8,900 nucleotides of DNA from an uncultured Sutterella sp. (lineage in GTDB: Bacteria; Pseudomonadota; Gammaproteobacteria; Burkholderiales; Burkholderiaceae_F), in contig UQNA01000077.1 in NCBI GenBank assembly GCA_900542195.1, positions 1 to 8,900 of the forward strand, written 5' to 3'. The translations under genes were made by a program, and so were the position numbers. A model generated the notes under the pieces. That model did not search any database, had not been told where the DNA came from, and worked only from the letters and a program-made list of their open reading frames with translations. Positions 6,231-8,900 of the stretch are shown here, piece after piece. Positions within the stretch are counted from its first letter, which is position 1. Every line of letters begins with the position of its first letter.

Positions 6231-8411
6231 TTAAGCTTGTACTTCCAGATCCTTCGGCATCTCTAAATCAGCTGCTTTTGCAGGCTGGCCTTTCATCTTC
6301 TGCATCAGGATTACAAAGGCAAAGAGAGCAATTCCGGCAGCATAACCCCAATATCTTTGACTGTAATCCATGAAGAAGCCGGTTAAAGTGGCCGGGAACA
6401 TCATTATTACGGTCACGCCAAGCAGCAGAATGCGTTCAATAATGTTCGTATGAGTCAAAACCCATCCCTGTGTCGCACAGGTAAAGGCGATCATGCCGAT
6501 CGAAGTCATTGCAAAGATAAACAAGGCTTCGGTCCAGGTATCAATACCAAGCAAGAGGATGTCGGAGTTGAAGAGGAAGAATACCGGAATGATCACCGTA
6601 CGGATGTCATATAAGAAGCCCTGCACTCCCACGGCAATCGGATTTTCTTTAGCAATCGCAGCCCCTGCATACGCTGCCAATCCAACCGGAGGCGTATCGT
6701 CCGCCAAGATTCCGAAGTAGAAGCAGAACAAATGGGCGGCAATCAAAGGAATAACGATTTCCTGGCCATGAAGAGACATTCCGGTAGCCAATTCAACAAT
6801 CACTGGAGCAGTCAAAGAAGCCATAATGATGTAGTTAGCCGTGGTCGGCAAACCCATACCTAAAAGCAAACTGGCCAGCGCGGTAATGAAGATCATCAGG
6901 AAGATGTTGCCCATCGAAAGAGCTTCTACAAAGGAAGTAATCTGTTGTCCGAGACCTAAAGAGACGCAGCCTACGATGATGCCCGCAGAAGCGGTTGCTA
7001 AGGCAACGCCGGCCATATTGTTGGCACCGGCTGCCATAGAGCTTAATGTATTTTTTACGCCGAACTTGAAGGCAGCCCACATGTCTGCATTGTGAACCTT
7101 AGCAATAACTACAGGCTGGAAAACCATCAGGAAGGCCAACACTAAGATGGCTCTGAAGACGGACATTTCGGCAGAATGCATTTCCACCACAAGTTCCCAA
7201 ATAAGAACGAACAGCGGAAGAAGATAATGCAAGCCGTTTTTCAGTTCCGTCCAGAATCTGGGAAGCTCAGACTTAGGCAAGCCTTTAAGACCTAACTTGC
7301 AAGCTTCAATGTGAGTAATCCACAGCAAACCAACATAAGAGACAAAGGCCGGGACAGCAGCTGCTTTCGCCACTTCGATGTAAGGTACGTTGACATACTC
7401 AGCAATAATGAAGGCCGCAGCGCCCATGACCGGAGGAGCTAACTGACCGTTTACGGAAGAAGCAACTTCAATAGCCGCCGCTTTTTTAGCAGGATAGCCG
7501 AGACGCTTCATTAAAGGAATGGTAAATGTTCCGGTGGTGACTACATTAGCAATAGAAGATCCGGAAACGGTACCGGAGAGAGCTGAACTGACGACAGCGG
7601 CTTTAGCTGCGCCGCCTCTGTATTGTCCTAACCCGGAAATAGCCAAACGGGTAAAGAAAGCTCCGCCTCCTGCTCTATCGAGCATTGTTCCGAACATCAC
7701 AAATAAGAACACGACTGTGGCCGACACATGCAGCGGTACACCGTAAATGCCCTGTGTATCCATGGTCATCTGAGAGATGAAGCGGGTTAAAGTCGCACCT
7801 TTGAAAGCAATAAGGTCTGGCAAGTAAGGGCCTAAGAACACATAGGCCATAAAGGCACCCGCAATAACCGGAAGAGCCGGCCCGAGAACACGGCGTGTCG
7901 CTTCAAGCATAAGGGCAACAAGAGTTACGCCCATAATCAAATCGCGGCCGATAGGCTGACCCGGTCTTTCGGAGATTCCGGCATAGTCAATGACGATATA
8001 TAGAGCCGCGATGACGCCGACGATACCAATCATCCAGTCAACGATGGTAACTTTTTTCATCGCCAGGAGAATTCGCAAGTCCCAGCGAGATTTGGTTTCC
8101 GATTTAAGAGTCGGAAGGTTCAAGTAAATCAAAGACAAAGCAAAAGCCAAGTGAATAGCTTTTACCTGCAAAGAGTCCAAAAGCAGCCAGCTGGCTGTGG
8201 ACATCTGGAAAAACGCCCAGCATAACGCAACGATGAAAGTAATTTTGGCGGAAATGCCGGTCTTATCTCCCGCTAATCCTCTGTCTCCGTGAACTACCTC
8301 TTCACGGTACTCTCCCACGATATCTTCGGAAGAATTCTTCTTCGGAGTTAGAACAAAACCAGGAATACCTGCCTGCGGGAGAAGAATTTTCTCATTTTGG
8401 CTATTTGACAT
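6231..8411 (-). CDS. TRAP transporter permease, fused 4TM/12TM type
   Basis: A 726-residue inner-membrane permease in which the small DctQ-like and large DctM-like subunits of TRAP transporters are joined, as is usual for TAXI-type systems. It would use an ion gradient to import a solute delivered by the periplasmic binding protein encoded just upstream. A soluble N-terminus of about 50 residues precedes helices at roughly 54-75, 84-100 and 122-142, then the large domain. Conserved signatures are ALSGTVSGSSIANVVTTG (277-294), NGQLAPPVMGAAAFI (321-335), LLLGMGLPTTANYI (516-529) and GILADDTPPVGLAAYAG (567-583). The length is in the normal range for the fused family and nothing looks broken. ATG 8411 is preceded by AAGGAA (8422-8417). 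The substrate cannot be read from the permease. The gene is second in the operon, 76 bases after the binding-protein gene. Confidence 0.95.
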   Translation of the reverse strand: MSNSQNEKILLPQAGIPGFVLTPKKNSSEDIVGEYREEVVHGDRGLAGDKTGISAKITFIVALCWAFFQMSTASWLLLDSLQVKAIHLAFALSLIYLNLPTLKSETKSRWDLRILLAMKKVTIVDWMIGIVGVIAALYIVIDYAGISERPGQPIGRDLIMGVTLVALMLEATRRVLGPALPVIAGAFMAYVFLGPYLPDLIAFKGATLTRFISQMTMDTQGIYGVPLHVSATVVFLFVMFGTMLDRAGGGAFFTRLAISGLGQYRGGAAKAAVVSSALSGTVSGSSIANVVTTGTFTIPLMKRLGYPAKKAAAIEVASSVNGQLAPPVMGAAAFIIAEYVNVPYIEVAKAAAVPAFVSYVGLLWITHIEACKLGLKGLPKSELPRFWTELKNGLHYLLPLFVLIWELVVEMHSAEMSVFRAILVLAFLMVFQPVVIAKVHNADMWAAFKFGVKNTLSSMAAGANNMAGVALATASAGIIVGCVSLGLGQQITSFVEALSMGNIFLMIFITALASLLLGMGLPTTANYIIMASLTAPVIVELATGMSLHGQEIVIPLIAAHLFCFYFGILADDTPPVGLAAYAGAAIAKENPIAVGVQGFLYDIRTVIIPVFFLFNSDILLLGIDTWTEALFIFAMTSIGMIAFTCATQGWVLTHTNIIERILLLGVTVIMMFPATLTGFFMDYSQRYWGYAAGIALFAFVILMQKMKGQPAKAADLEMPKDLEVQA

Positions 8412-8440
8412 GAAGGTTCCTTTTTATTATTTACGCCTGC

Positions 8441-8461
8441 GCCCGGGAGAAGCTCCCGGGC
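8441..8461 (-). promoter_or_regulatory. GC-rich intercistronic hairpin in the TRAP operon
   Basis: GCCCGGGAG (8441-8449) and CTCCCGGGC (8453-8461) form a perfect 9-bp stem with a three-base loop, much more GC-rich than its surroundings. On the minus strand it lies between the binding-protein stop codon (8488) and the permease start (8411). No T run follows it, so full termination is unlikely. It may protect the upstream message from decay, or cause partial stopping, so that more binding protein than permease is made. Confidence 0.75.
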
Positions 8462-8487
8462 ACGGCTGGATGGTACTTAAGGCTTAA

Positions 8488-8900
8488 TTATTTGACTAAG
8501 CCGACTTCTTTGTAGTACTTCAAAGCGCCCGGATGGATTGGAGCGGTCAAACCTTCGAGCATGGACTGTTTAGTTAGACCTGCCAAAGCCGGATGCAGCT
8601 TCTTGAAGTCGTCAAGGTTTGTCATGACTTCCTTAGTGATGGCGTAAACGACATCATCAGGAGTATCGGCGGAAGTCACCAATGTGGCGAGCATGCCGAC
8701 CGTCTTGACTTTATCCTTGGAGTTAACGGCGTCCGGATACTGATCCATCGGGATTTCGGTCATAGCGTAGTAAGGAGCGTCTTTGAGCAAATCACCGACT
8801 TCAGTAATAGGAACGATGCGAACTTTTCTCTTGCCGGCAGTGGCTTCTTTAATGTTGCCGTTCGGATGGCCGACAGTGTAGAAGAAGCCGTCGATACGGC
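8488..8900 (-). CDS. TAXI family TRAP solute-binding protein (partial)
   Basis: The C-terminal 136 or so residues of a periplasmic binding protein. The frame is open to the window edge, so the N-terminus and signal peptide lie beyond 8900. Family features include RIDGFFYTVGHPNGNIKEAT at the window edge, typical of the TAXI group, then the later segments VGMLATLVTSADTPDDVVYA and a C-terminal HPGALKYYKEVGLVK, where the family usually ends. It captures the solute and hands it to the permease encoded downstream. Some TAXI proteins bind glutamate or related acids, but the binding-site residues are not visible enough to choose here. As the first gene seen in the operon, its promoter must lie beyond the right edge. 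Confidence 0.92.
   Translation of the reverse strand, partial: RIDGFFYTVGHPNGNIKEATAGKRKVRIVPITEVGDLLKDAPYYAMTEIPMDQYPDAVNSKDKVKTVGMLATLVTSADTPDDVVYAITKEVMTNLDDFKKLHPALAGLTKQSMLEGLTAPIHPGALKYYKEVGLVK

Noticed and set aside
1..8900. CRISPR array, tRNA, rRNA, insertion sequence ends, phage or defence module
   Set aside because: No regularly spaced repeats, cloverleaf-like sequences, transposase frames or phage genes were seen on reading both strands. The nuclease-like remnant alone does not make a defence system.

Overview
The window looks like a moderately AT-rich betaproteobacterial chromosome. My best guess is a gut-associated member of the Sutterellaceae (Sutterella, Parasutterella or Turicimonas type). 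The reasons are a YggX/Fe(2+)-trafficking protein of beta/gammaproteobacterial type, a TAXI-type TRAP transporter, an aminotransferase exported by the Tat pathway, and a remnant of a gut-type AAA-ATPase-like/PD-(D/E)XK gene. The taxonomic call is inference only.

Layout, left to right. Bases 1-394 contain no gene I can defend, apart from a minus-strand open frame that runs off the left edge and a small hairpin just ahead of the first gene. On the plus strand come yggX (395-670) with its own terminator, then an unrecognised 179-residue protein (832-1371) with a strong terminator. Convergent to these is a large minus-strand gene (1473-4073) for a membrane-bound hybrid histidine kinase: sensor, PAS-like domain, HisKA, HATPase and two receiver domains. 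No partner regulator or HPt protein is visible nearby. Next is a decayed minus-strand gene (about 4311-4796), the C-terminal end of a PD-(D/E)XK nuclease-superfamily protein of the AAA-ATPase-like family, broken by an in-frame amber codon. A plus-strand HisC-like PLP aminotransferase (4858-6003, TTG start) follows; it carries a twin-arginine signal peptide and ends at a textbook terminator. The right third is a minus-strand TRAP operon. The solute-binding protein (8488 to beyond 8900, N-terminus off the window) lies upstream of the fused 4TM/12TM permease (6231-8411). The two are separated by a very GC-rich intercistronic hairpin and the operon ends at a strong terminator.

How the parts relate. 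The TRAP pair is one import system for an unknown, probably organic-acid or amino-acid-like, solute. The other genes look like separate transcription units, each with its own terminator. I found no CRISPR array, tRNA, rRNA, insertion sequence or phage module. I also do not see a convincing new multi-gene system. The most unusual items are the exported PLP enzyme, the amber-interrupted nuclease remnant and the orphan dual-receiver kinase.
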